46,573 nucleotides of DNA from an uncultured Roseburia sp. GTDB taxonomy: Bacteria > Bacillota > Clostridia > Lachnospirales > Lachnospiraceae. The position numbers and the translations under genes are program-made. The first letter of the stretch is position 1. Every line of letters begins with the position of its first letter. The notes under the pieces were generated by a model. That model did no database searches. It had not been told where the DNA came from and saw nothing but the letters and a program-made list of their open reading frames with translations. The stretch lies in NCBI GenBank assembly GCA_934292805.1, contig CAKQXQ010000018.1:1-46573 (forward strand), written 5' to 3'. Below are positions 9,269 to 17,240 of the stretch, one piece after another.

Positions 9269-9297
9269 TTGACTTTTTTGCATATGGGTATTATAAA
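9269..9297 (+). promoter_or_regulatory. Sigma-A promoter of murG
   Basis: TTGACT, 17 bp, TATAAA, 40 bp before the murG ATG. Confidence 0.75.
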
Positions 9298-9336
9298 TAC
9301 ATATTAGAAATAACGGAATTGTGAAAGGACTTTCAT

Positions 9337-10410
9337 ATGAAAAAAATAGTAATGACCGGTGGCGGAACTGCCGGGCACGTCACACCTAACGTTGCCCTGA
9401 TGCCGGCTTTAAAAGAAAATGGATTCGAGATTTCTTATATTGGATCTTATGATGGGATTGAGAAGAGACTGATAGAAGCACTCAATATTCCTTATTACGG
9501 AATATCTTCCGGTAAACTCAGAAGATATTTCGATCTCAAGAATTTTTCTGATCCTTTTAAAGTAGTAAAAGGTTATTGTCAGGCTGTACATTTATTAAAG
9601 AAAATCCACCCGGATGTTGTATTCTCAAAAGGTGGTTTTGTATCCGTTCCTGTTGTACTTGCTGCAAAGCACTGCAAAATCCCTGCTATTATCCATGAAT
9701 CTGATATTACACCGGGACTTGCAAACAAACTTGCTATTCCCAGTGCAACAAAAGTATGCTGTAACTTCCCGGAAACAATGAAATATCTGCCTTCAGAAAA
9801 GGCAGTGCTCACCGGTTCCCCAATCCGTCAGGAGCTTCTAAACGGAGATGCTTCCAAAGCTTTTTCTATGTGTAACTTTAAAGACACTGAAAAACCTGTG
9901 ATTTTAATTATTGGTGGAAGCAGCGGTTCAAAAGTAATTAATACTGCTCTCAGAGATCTCCTTCCTGAATTATTAAAGAGATATAATATCATTCATTTAT
10001 GCGGAAAGGGAAATCTTGATCCTGCTTTGTCCAATACAAATGGCTATGCACAGTTCGAATATGCCAACAAAGAGCTTGCAGACCTGTTTGCACTGTCTGA
10101 TCTTGTCATTTCAAGAGCCGGTGCCAATGCAATCTGCGAATTACTTGCTCTTCGCAAACCAAACATTTTAATTCCTCTTTCAGCTGCTGCCAGCCGTGGC
10201 GATCAGATTCTGAATGCGAATTCCTTCCGTTCTTCCGGTTACAGTTATGTTCTCGAAGAGGAAGATGTATCCAATACAGCTCTTCTGGAAGCCATTGAGC
10301 ATGTTTTTAAAAACCGCGATTCTTATATTGAAGCAATGCAGAAAAATAACGGAAAAGATTCCATTGAAACGATTGTAGAATTGATTATAGAAGCTTCTGA
10401 AATGAGATAA
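9337..10410 (+). CDS. murG: UDP-GlcNAc:lipid I N-acetylglucosaminyltransferase
   Basis: 357 residues, normal for MurG. Adds GlcNAc to lipid I to make lipid II on the inner membrane face. The N-terminal Gly-rich loop VMTGGGTAGHVTPNVAL, the FSKGGFVSVPVVLAA segment, HESDITPGLANK, the second Gly-rich loop IIGGSSGSKVIN and the UDP-GlcNAc-binding SRAGANAICELLAL are all present. An AAAGGA SD precedes the ATG. Unlike many bacteria it stands alone, outside any division and cell wall cluster, with its own promoter and a shared terminator downstream. Confidence 0.95.
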   Translation: MKKIVMTGGGTAGHVTPNVALMPALKENGFEISYIGSYDGIEKRLIEALNIPYYGISSGKLRRYFDLKNFSDPFKVVKGYCQAVHLLKKIHPDVVFSKGGFVSVPVVLAAKHCKIPAIIHESDITPGLANKLAIPSATKVCCNFPETMKYLPSEKAVLTGSPIRQELLNGDASKAFSMCNFKDTEKPVILIIGGSSGSKVINTALRDLLPELLKRYNIIHLCGKGNLDPALSNTNGYAQFEYANKELADLFALSDLVISRAGANAICELLALRKPNILIPLSAAASRGDQILNANSFRSSGYSYVLEEEDVSNTALLEAIEHVFKNRDSYIEAMQKNNGKDSIETIVELIIEASEMR

Positions 10411-10429
10411 ATAAGATCCATTCATTTTC

Positions 10430-10456
10430 CTGCCACAGGTAATATGCCTGTGGCAG
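10430..10456. terminator. Bidirectional terminator between murG and the HIT gene
   Basis: A perfect 10-bp stem (CTGCCACAGG/CCTGTGGCAG) with a 7-base loop lies between two convergent genes. T-rich sequence follows on the plus strand and A/T-rich sequence on the other side, so it can serve both. Confidence 0.7.
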
Positions 10457-10462
10457 TTTCTA

Positions 10463-10882
10463 TTAATTCATTTTAAGAGATTCGCAAATCTCCTTCATTT
10501 CATCCGGAGAAAATGTCTCATGTGACCATGTTAAAATATCATTATCTTTCGCATTCAGATATCTTGGAATAAGATGCATGTGGAAATGGAACACTGTCTG
10601 ACCTGCAACCTCATTATTGTTCTGAACAAGATTAAATCCGTCACACTTCAATACCTCTGTCATATGTGTCGCAAGCTTCTTTGCCAGCTTCATTGCATCT
10701 GCTGCCACATTTTCATCGATTTCATAAAGATTTGCATAATGATTCTTCGGGAGGATTAACGCATGTCCTTTACTTGCAGGACTTACATCCAGAACTACCT
10801 TAAACTCTTCATCCTCATAAATCGTGTTAGATGGGATTTCTCCTGCAATAATCTTGCAGAAAATACAATTTTCATCTCTCAT
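10463..10882 (-). CDS. HIT-family nucleotide hydrolase
   Basis: 139 residues from the ATG at 10882, with an AAGGA SD at good spacing; the open frame runs on to 10936 without an SD. Begins CIFCKIIAGEIPS, with the two Cys common in this group, and has the histidine triad HFHMHLIPR near residues 95-105. HIT proteins of this branch hydrolyse phosphoramidate or dinucleoside polyphosphate bonds. Single gene, convergent with murG and divergent from the histidine kinase. Confidence 0.92.
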   Translation of the reverse strand: MRDENCIFCKIIAGEIPSNTIYEDEEFKVVLDVSPASKGHALILPKNHYANLYEIDENVAADAMKLAKKLATHMTEVLKCDGFNLVQNNNEVAGQTVFHFHMHLIPRYLNAKDNDILTWSHETFSPDEMKEICESLKMN

Positions 10883-11054
10883 TTTATTTTCCTTCTTTCT
10901 ATTATTTAACCTGCCATGTCGAATTTTGTAGTTCATTCACCATTGCAGATTTTTTTCATTAATGCTAAACTAGTCCTGTCTAAATCCAGACGACCTATAA
11001 AAGGTTTCTTATACATTCTCGTATTTTAATTTGATATAAGGCAGGTGTTATTAA

Positions 11055-11699
11055 TTGCTAACCAGCAAAGATTATTCTACGATTTTTCATGAAATCAAAA
11101 ATTCTATCACATTAATTGGCAGTTCTCTTCAATTGGTTGAAAAGAAGCATCCTGAAATTGTCAACTTTCCTTATTGGACTGAAAGTATGTCTGAAATTGC
11201 TTTTTTACGTAATATGGTAACCGAACTCTCTACTGCCCGGCTCTGCGGTCAGTTGAATCTGCGTCCAGTTGACCTATACTCTTACATAGACAAAGTCCGT
11301 TGTTCATTCAGCACGCTTTCACCTAACAATTTTCAATGTGACATTATATCCCCAAAAAATCTTCCTCCTGTACAGATCGATCCACTGCTTATGAAGCAGG
11401 CTCTTACCAACTTACTGAAAAACGCTTATGAAGCTATGAACAGATCTGGCACAGTTGTCATACAGCTGACCAGTCTTTCTTCTGCTGTCCGGATTGATAT
11501 CATTGATCATGGCGGTGGACTTGATCCTTCGCTTGCAGACAACATTTTTAAACCATTTATCACTTCAAAAGACAGTGGCAGCGGGCTTGGTCTTGTTATC
11601 ACCCGCCAGATTATTGAATCTCACCATGGAACTATTACATGTGATTCCCGCCCTGGAGACGGATGTACATTCACGATCTGTCTTCCATGTATTGAATAG
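11055..11699 (+). CDS. Sensor-less cytoplasmic histidine kinase
   Basis: 214 residues, TTG start at 11055 with AGGTG seven bases upstream. The putative phospho-acceptor His is almost at the N-terminus (STIFHEIKNSITLI), so there is no sensor or membrane domain. The ATPase part is complete: LTNLLKNAYEAMN (N box), DHGGGLDP (G1), FKPFITSK (F box) and GSGLGLVITRQII (G2). No response regulator is adjacent. Such minimal orphan kinases may feed sporulation or other phosphorelays by protein-protein signals; the partner cannot be told here. Confidence 0.82.
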   Translation: MLTSKDYSTIFHEIKNSITLIGSSLQLVEKKHPEIVNFPYWTESMSEIAFLRNMVTELSTARLCGQLNLRPVDLYSYIDKVRCSFSTLSPNNFQCDIISPKNLPPVQIDPLLMKQALTNLLKNAYEAMNRSGTVVIQLTSLSSAVRIDIIDHGGGLDPSLADNIFKPFITSKDSGSGLGLVITRQIIESHHGTITCDSRPGDGCTFTICLPCIE

Positions 11700-11705
11700 A
11701 TGTAA

Positions 11706-12734
11706 TCATTCTCTTCGGCGATACAAAATCATAGCCATAAAAAATCCACACAGCAGGCCTCCGATATGACACCAGTTGTCAACACCTGCTGTTGTGAAGC
11801 CAAAATACAAACTCAATATGAGCATAACACCCATACCACGTGTTGTCATCCCTTCAACATTTCCTTTTTGACTGATCACGATCCATAAAAGACCCCCGAT
11901 CATTCCGAACACAGCTCCCGAAGCACCTGCAGACACTGCATAATCCCCGGTGATCATCATTATGGCATAAGATAAAAGTCCACCTCCCACTCCTGATATC
12001 AGATAGATAACAGGCATTTTCCAATGTCCGATCACATTCTCAAATCTTGAACCAATACAGTAAAATATAATCATATTGTTCATCAGGTGCGTAATATTAA
12101 AGTGTAAAAACATCGATGTAATGATTCTCCACCACTGATGGTTATAAGTCAGAAAATCCGGATACATCGCCCCATTAGAGGCCATATACAATGCATTTTC
12201 CGTTGCACCTCCAGCCGACATAATCAAATGTACAATTACATTTATCGCAACGATCACAATCGTCATATATGGTATTTTTCCAATCTTTTTTTCAGATTTT
12301 ATCCATCCACCGGCTTTCCCTTCTCTTAGTTCTTCAAACTTTGTTCTTAGTCCATAAAAATCTCCCGGTTGATTCTCATATATGAATAATCTATTTTCCT
12401 TTTCACTATATACCCATATGTTTTTCCCGGAAGAACATAATCTTCTTCCTGTCTCTTCTCTGTCTGTAAGAAGTATCGTCAACATTTCTACCTGATAAAC
12501 CGGAAATCCATCCGGAAAATCATTAAGTCGTCCCTGCGGATGATAAAATAGCTCTGTGACACTCTGCTGCATATAATAAATCTGTTCTTCTTTTAAAAGA
12601 TTTTGTTCTTCGATTACCAGTACAATACCAAATCCTTCATTTTGATATTTATAAAAAACACTGCTCCCGTAAGGTCCGTCACTCCATATTCTGTATCCAT
12701 CTCTTGCGAATATATCAAGAATCTGTTTCTTCAT
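11706..12734 (-). CDS. Rhomboid-family intramembrane serine protease
   Basis: 342 residues from the ATG at 12734 with a GGAG SD; an ATG at 12749 would abut its own SD. The first ~165 residues are a soluble cytoplasmic domain that also occurs in other clostridial rhomboids. The membrane part has about six segments with the catalytic Ser in GASGAVFGMIGG, the His in DNWCHIGGLLCGF, and the WWRIITSMFLHFNITHLMNN loop typical of rhomboids. It cleaves transmembrane substrates; the substrate is unknown. Its end is 6 bp from the convergent kinase gene, with no terminator between them. Confidence 0.9.
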   Translation of the reverse strand: MKKQILDIFARDGYRIWSDGPYGSSVFYKYQNEGFGIVLVIEEQNLLKEEQIYYMQQSVTELFYHPQGRLNDFPDGFPVYQVEMLTILLTDREETGRRLCSSGKNIWVYSEKENRLFIYENQPGDFYGLRTKFEELREGKAGGWIKSEKKIGKIPYMTIVIVAINVIVHLIMSAGGATENALYMASNGAMYPDFLTYNHQWWRIITSMFLHFNITHLMNNMIIFYCIGSRFENVIGHWKMPVIYLISGVGGGLLSYAIMMITGDYAVSAGASGAVFGMIGGLLWIVISQKGNVEGMTTRGMGVMLILSLYFGFTTAGVDNWCHIGGLLCGFFMAMILYRRRE

Positions 12735-12761
12735 TCTCTCACACTCCATTCCTTAATGGAT

Positions 12762-12790
12762 ATTATAGTTAGTCCCTTTTTTTATTGCAA
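12762..12790 (-). promoter_or_regulatory. Sigma-A promoter of the rhomboid gene
   Basis: Minus strand TTGCAA, 17 bp, TATAAT, about 27 bp before the start codon. It sits in the 78-bp gap after the last tad gene, so rhomboid expression need not depend on the tad operon. Confidence 0.75.
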
Positions 12791-12812
12791 TCATTTCATG
12801 GGTTGGTTTTTA

Positions 12813-13991
12813 TTAAATAAATCTAAACTTTTCTCCTGCAAACTCTATGATCTCATATGGCTGAATGCTTACCTTCGTTTTATATTCTAATTCCTGTCCT
12901 CCAACCTTTGTTCCGTTTGCTGAATTCATATCCTCTATAAAATAAATACCATCCGCCTTTGTAATTCTTGCATGCCGGCGGCTTATAGTGACACAATCAA
13001 CGCACCCCTCGCAATCAGGTGCACTTCCGATCGTATAAGGTGTATCTTCAACAACAAGGTCTCTCAGGCCATGATTTCCTTCATACCTTAATATCCCGGT
13101 TGCTTCCTGCACACGCTCATTTAACAAAATTGTTGGCCTGCCTTGCTGCACCTCACATTTTTCCGGTTCAAATACAATCTTCGGCAATTCTTCTCTTTCC
13201 CTTTTCTTTTCCCTGTATCTTTTTAACTTATCAATATCCGGGAAAAAGTGGATCATCATCTTGTATAACAATTTTTTCCACTGGATATTTTTCCAGCCCT
13301 GGATTCCTTTTTCTTTCACTGATGCCGGCTCTTTATTCACATCTTCTTCCGTAATCTGTGCTCGATCTTCTTTTCTTCTATCTGTAAATGGTATATTCGG
13401 ATCTGTTAATTCCCCGATATTCATTTTCTCTTCCAGCTGTTCCTTACAGATTTTCTCTTCGCAAAAGTTCAGAGAATCACGGATTTTTGTAAGGCAGAAT
13501 CCTTCTTTCATCACCTGTTCATATACTTTATAGATCATCTCTGCTGCTCTTTTATCTGTATGATCGATTTTTGTAAGAATATATTCCAAAAGTTCCCTAA
13601 GTCCATCTGTAATCTCCGTACTTTGCGAATAGTAGCCAAACGAAAAAGTCTGGTCTGCCCTGTCGTAAAAAATAGTCTCTTTTTTTAATAAAAGCTGATC
13701 TGTTTTTAATAGAAAATTATCCAATCGTTCCATCATTCCTGCCAGGCTGCCCATAAAATTTAAAAACATTTCACCCGACATCAGTCCTTCATCCAAAAGA
13801 TGATCAAATGCCTGTTTTCCTGTAATATCATACCAATATATTTCAAAATCATTTTCCTTTATTACATGAAGTGGCAATAACCCATCTATCGTATGCATTG
13901 AAAGCAGCTGTTTTTCAAAGGAAGCCATTTCATTTTGAGATGTTACACACATATAACTTTTCCTCAGATCTCTTTTATAACTAATATCCAT
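12813..13991 (-). CDS. FHA-domain protein with DUF6382-like N-terminus, last gene of the tad operon
   Basis: 392 residues. Residues 1-190 match the pattern I associate with DUF6382 (RKSYM..., YDITGKQAFDHLLDE); the arrangement is reminiscent of a degenerate kinase lobe such as EssB of type VII secretion, which is inference. A basic, charged middle region follows. The C-terminus is an FHA domain: YTIGSAPDCEGCVDC, then SRRHARI and NSANGTKVGG, the pThr-binding residues. FHA domains read phosphothreonine, and a Ser/Thr kinase lies in the divergent arm. The gene overlaps the preceding tadE by 11 bp. Confidence 0.85.
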   Translation of the reverse strand: MDISYKRDLRKSYMCVTSQNEMASFEKQLLSMHTIDGLLPLHVIKENDFEIYWYDITGKQAFDHLLDEGLMSGEMFLNFMGSLAGMMERLDNFLLKTDQLLLKKETIFYDRADQTFSFGYYSQSTEITDGLRELLEYILTKIDHTDKRAAEMIYKVYEQVMKEGFCLTKIRDSLNFCEEKICKEQLEEKMNIGELTDPNIPFTDRRKEDRAQITEEDVNKEPASVKEKGIQGWKNIQWKKLLYKMMIHFFPDIDKLKRYREKKREREELPKIVFEPEKCEVQQGRPTILLNERVQEATGILRYEGNHGLRDLVVEDTPYTIGSAPDCEGCVDCVTISRRHARITKADGIYFIEDMNSANGTKVGGQELEYKTKVSIQPYEIIEFAGEKFRFI

Positions 13992-14190
13992 GTGTAAATC
14001 CCTCCGTATCTGAAATTAATTCCAATTTATAAATCTCATTTACTGCCTCGTACTGCTCCTGTTCTCCCAGCTTTTCCGCCAGCAGACAAACCTGTTCATA
14101 CGACGCATACCCAAATTTTAATGCAAGGATCATGATCCCAAGCACCATCGGCATCACTAGTGATGCTTCTACTGTCAGACTCCCTCTCAT
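13981..14190 (-). CDS. Small TadE-like pseudopilin
   Basis: 69 residues. MRGSLTVEASLVMPM is a prepilin-type start: a short positively charged leader, Gly at position 3 as the cut site and Glu at +5, then a hydrophobic helix (VMPMVLGIMILAL). The rest is short and acidic. Such minor pilins prime or cap Tad fibres. It overlaps the FHA gene by 11 bp, so the two are translationally coupled. Confidence 0.8.
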   Translation of the reverse strand: MRGSLTVEASLVMPMVLGIMILALKFGYASYEQVCLLAEKLGEQEQYEAVNEIYKLELISDTEGFTHGY

Positions 14191-14250
14191 CTCACATCAA
14201 CCTCATCCTGTCCGCATTTTTTTATAATCTTCCGATGGATCAATACCTGC

Positions 14251-14694
14251 TCACCAGACTGTCAGAATCAGCAGAATTACATAACTTATGAAAACAAATG
14301 GTACAAACACAATTTGTTCTCCCTTACATTTTTTATGTGTCAAAAGCAATCCTGTACATGTCACACCTGCTAATATAGAAGCAATCATCAGAAGAAACAT
14401 ATTTCCCCAGAAACCAAGAAAAATTCCTGTCATAATAAATACAATGCCATCCCCATAACCAATCTTTTCACCTGACCAAATACCTCCAAGCAATAAAATC
14501 ACTCCGATCAGCATACCCAACATCAAATTCCAGATGGTATTTTCCTGTAGAAAAATATGACAGATCACTCCAATGATTCCCATACAAACAATGAGTGGTA
14601 CATAAATGATCTCTTTTTTCAGATCGATCCACGCACTTATGAATAATCCTGCAAGCAGGACTACTGCTTTTTCCAGCTCCAGCACCTCGAACAT
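14251..14694 (-). CDS. Prepilin peptidase, A24 family (second copy in the locus)
   Basis: 147 residues with about six membrane segments. The two catalytic Asp sites are visible: SAWIDLKKEIIYVPL near residue 24 and GYGDG near residue 78. This short form without an N-methylation domain is the TadV/CpaA type that removes the leader from Flp and TadE proteins. It overlaps the TadE-like gene before it by 34 bp. A second A24 gene lies at the head of the operon (21470-21916), so the two may divide the substrates. Confidence 0.88.
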   Translation of the reverse strand: MFEVLELEKAVVLLAGLFISAWIDLKKEIIYVPLIVCMGIIGVICHIFLQENTIWNLMLGMLIGVILLLGGIWSGEKIGYGDGIVFIMTGIFLGFWGNMFLLMIASILAGVTCTGLLLTHKKCKGEQIVFVPFVFISYVILLILTVW

Positions 14695-15536
14695 GCCTTA
14701 AACTCCTCCACCTCTGATAATTTTTTCATCTCTATTGTCCGCTTTATCCCACTGCAGTTTAAATCCCTGTGATACCGGTCTCCATAATTTGTAATATACA
14801 CTTTTTGAAACTGGTTCACTGTGCTTTTGCAAAGTCCACATTTTCTGAATTTACCGCCTGAATCATTGCGCATATTTATAACGTCTGCCTCATTTACCGA
14901 ACGGATTGTCAGCTTCAAATATGTACACTCCGATGTCTGATGATAAACTTCTCCGTATTGTGCCATATAAACCCATATATTTCCTTCGCTGTCGTCCTTT
15001 ACACCATTCCATCCGGTCCATTTCCGATATTTTGTCTGTTGAGATATTATAAAGTTTTTCCTTCCAAGAAGTCTTATCGGGAATTTCATTTCATACACAG
15101 CTTTTAAAGAAATGGTATTTCCTGCATATTCTGATTCCAGCAGGCTGATTCCTGACATTCCACCGGATACGAACCGTTTTATTTTATTTTTCTCTTTTAT
15201 CTGGGTTCTAAATAATGCTCCTGTCAGGATCCTGTATTCTGTTTCTTCTGCTTCCCTGCCATTCTCCATTGCATGTGCATACACCGCCATTCTCCTTCCG
15301 GTGTTTTCCAGTGCATCCTGAACATATAACTGAATCTGCATAATCTGAAAATAATATAGAAGCAGTGCAAAGCAACAGGATATCAGCGGAATTATTATTG
15401 CTGCTTCAACCGTCAGCATTCCTTTTTGGCGGGCATATCCGGATGTCTCTTTACATGTGCGTATTTTCTTTTTATTGTATATTTCAGGGAGAGATTTTTT
15501 GTGAAATAATATTTTTTCCAAAAATAACAGAGACAC
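14661..15536 (-). CDS. TadE-like pseudopilin with tandem C-terminal YH...C / CxxC modules
   Basis: 291 residues, GTG start 19 bp after the preceding stop. After a basic leader of ~39 residues comes GMLTVEAAIIIPL with Gly and Glu at +5, then a membrane helix: a prepilin-type site. Residues ~65-180 are a beta-rich pilin-like part. From ~186 there are two repeats of one small module, QYGEVYHQTSECTYL...KCGLC and NYGDRYHRDLNCSGI...ACSRC, each with His and three Cys, looking like a metal- or disulfide-stabilised knot. They would lie on the outside of the cell. Start choice is moderate; an upstream AAAGG is 14 bases away. Confidence 0.8.
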   Translation of the reverse strand: MSLLFLEKILFHKKSLPEIYNKKKIRTCKETSGYARQKGMLTVEAAIIIPLISCCFALLLYYFQIMQIQLYVQDALENTGRRMAVYAHAMENGREAEETEYRILTGALFRTQIKEKNKIKRFVSGGMSGISLLESEYAGNTISLKAVYEMKFPIRLLGRKNFIISQQTKYRKWTGWNGVKDDSEGNIWVYMAQYGEVYHQTSECTYLKLTIRSVNEADVINMRNDSGGKFRKCGLCKSTVNQFQKVYITNYGDRYHRDLNCSGIKRTIEMKKLSEVEEFKACSRCWSWKKQ

Positions 15537-15555
15537 CCGGATACACCCGCCTTTC

Positions 15556-17046
15556 TTATAAACGATATGTAAATTTCTTTTCCTTATAAAACAAATAACT
15601 GTTGATATCTTTTGTCTTTATCACAGACATTGTGGAAAACAATGGTTCAGCTGCATATTGCATTTTACATTTAAAGCTGACGATCATGTGATCCATCCTG
15701 ACCTTCTGTTCCCCCGCAGACTGCATAAGATTCTGTTCCATAATATCTAGCATCCGATATGCAAATTTATTTTCATCCATCTGATAGAGCAGCATTTTTA
15801 AATATTCCTGATAAGAAAAGCCATTTGTACATTCTTTTGCCTTTCCGTCTTTTTTCAATGCTTCCGTAAGATGAAGCAGATCTGTTGTCCACTGGGCAGA
15901 TGATTTTATGAATGCAATTTTACCACCATCAAGAAGCCTTCTTAAATCCTGTATACTTTCTGCATAGGCCCAGGCTCCTGTAGCTGCAATCTCGACCGTC
16001 TTTATAATTGCTGCGTTTCCTGTAAATCCAGCCAGTGTGACAGCCACTGCCTTTACCTCTTCCCTTTTTTGATAATCCGATAACAGACTTGTCACGTTGG
16101 CTGCCAGTCTTCCTGCCAGCAGACGTTTTATCACACTTTCCAGGTTTTCACGATCTTCTGGCTTCCCACTGATCAGGTACTCTAACTCATATGCCAGGGC
16201 ATGACCAGTCTCCTTACTGGTATAAGAAGTAAAATAACTGTCTGCATATTCCACAGTCAGTATTTTCCGATACCAGTCTCCCATTGATTCATAAGACATG
16301 GTTCCTTCCTCCAGATCCCGGTATTCCATTTGATCAATAAAATCCACCCTCTGCCTGGACAACTCTTCAGGAGATTGGATCACAACATTGACAGCTGAAA
16401 ATTGCATCGATTTTTTCAGTTCACTCACGATTTCCAGTGGATTTTCTGCAATATTGTCTTCTCTTTTTTTCGCTTCAGTATACTCTTTAGCATTTTCCAA
16501 TGTTTTTTCTTCATTTTCTTTTCTGGCACGATCTAATAAATCTCTTGCGTCATCAATTGTTCTTTCAATTGCTTCCGGATCCTGATTTGGTTTTGTGTCC
16601 CCTTTATATCTTTGATATAGTTTATCAGCTATTTCCGCTGGAAAATTATTTTTCATATAGGAAGCGATCATATCAAGAAATACCTCTCCCTGCTGATCCG
16701 TAAGAAGCAGATAGTCCGGTTGATATACCGCATTTAGCCTGACATGAAACAACTCTCCTGTTCCTTGATCTGTTGTATTCTGTTCCATATTGTATCGAAG
16801 CTTTTCTGCCATTTTTCCAATGTCGAACTCTTCTGTTCCATATCCCCCATCAAGCATAAGAAGATGGTATTTCTGCCAGACATATGACTGATATTCTGCT
16901 GCAATACATTCTGTACTCTGTGTGATCTTCCACTCGCAGATCTGATCCAGCCCATACATTCTGGCAGCTTCCATGAATATGAATAGTGCTGACATTACAA
17001 ACATCATGCATAGCGAAGTAAATACCGTAATGCTCCCTTTTTGCAC
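15556..17046 (-). CDS. DUF5702-like (TadG-type) Tad locus protein
   Basis: 496 residues, GTG start overlapping the Flp1 stop by one base (TAGTG) with AGGTGG upstream. MQKGSITVFTSLCMMFVMSALFIF looks like a pilin-type membrane start, but Phe replaces the usual +5 Glu, so processing is doubtful. A large extracytoplasmic region follows, with a Lys/Glu-rich helical stretch at 170-205. I assign it to the DUF5702 group from the N-terminus and context. Likely a wall-spanning or fibre-anchoring component of the Tad machine. Confidence 0.8.
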   Translation of the reverse strand: MQKGSITVFTSLCMMFVMSALFIFMEAARMYGLDQICEWKITQSTECIAAEYQSYVWQKYHLLMLDGGYGTEEFDIGKMAEKLRYNMEQNTTDQGTGELFHVRLNAVYQPDYLLLTDQQGEVFLDMIASYMKNNFPAEIADKLYQRYKGDTKPNQDPEAIERTIDDARDLLDRARKENEEKTLENAKEYTEAKKREDNIAENPLEIVSELKKSMQFSAVNVVIQSPEELSRQRVDFIDQMEYRDLEEGTMSYESMGDWYRKILTVEYADSYFTSYTSKETGHALAYELEYLISGKPEDRENLESVIKRLLAGRLAANVTSLLSDYQKREEVKAVAVTLAGFTGNAAIIKTVEIAATGAWAYAESIQDLRRLLDGGKIAFIKSSAQWTTDLLHLTEALKKDGKAKECTNGFSYQEYLKMLLYQMDENKFAYRMLDIMEQNLMQSAGEQKVRMDHMIVSFKCKMQYAAEPLFSTMSVIKTKDINSYLFYKEKKFTYRL

Positions 17047-17228
17047 TAGATGCCACCTGCTCTGTCATTAATCGTTTCAAATATTCCATTTACCAGATCG
17101 GTAAGCTGCTTTTTGAAAATTATTACAAGACCAATAAGTACGACCAGGATCAGTATCATTTCTACAACTCCAACACCACTTTCATCCGTCCAAAATTCCT
17201 GTCCTATTTTCTTTATTCTGTTCACCAT
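17046..17228 (-). CDS. Flp1-family type IVb major pilin
   Basis: 60 residues, like other Flp pilins. An 18-residue leader ends in Gly (DESG), followed by VGVVEM with Glu at +5, then the hydrophobic helix MILILVVLIGLVIIF and a short tail. Matches the Flp1-like pilins of Firmicutes. It should be cut by the A24 peptidases of this locus and assembled by TadA/B/C. ATG with GGAGG five bases upstream, the best ribosome site of the operon, as expected for the major subunit. Confidence 0.88.
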   Translation of the reverse strand: MVNRIKKIGQEFWTDESGVGVVEMILILVVLIGLVIIFKKQLTDLVNGIFETINDRAGGI

Positions 17229-17240
17229 AGTACCTCCATC

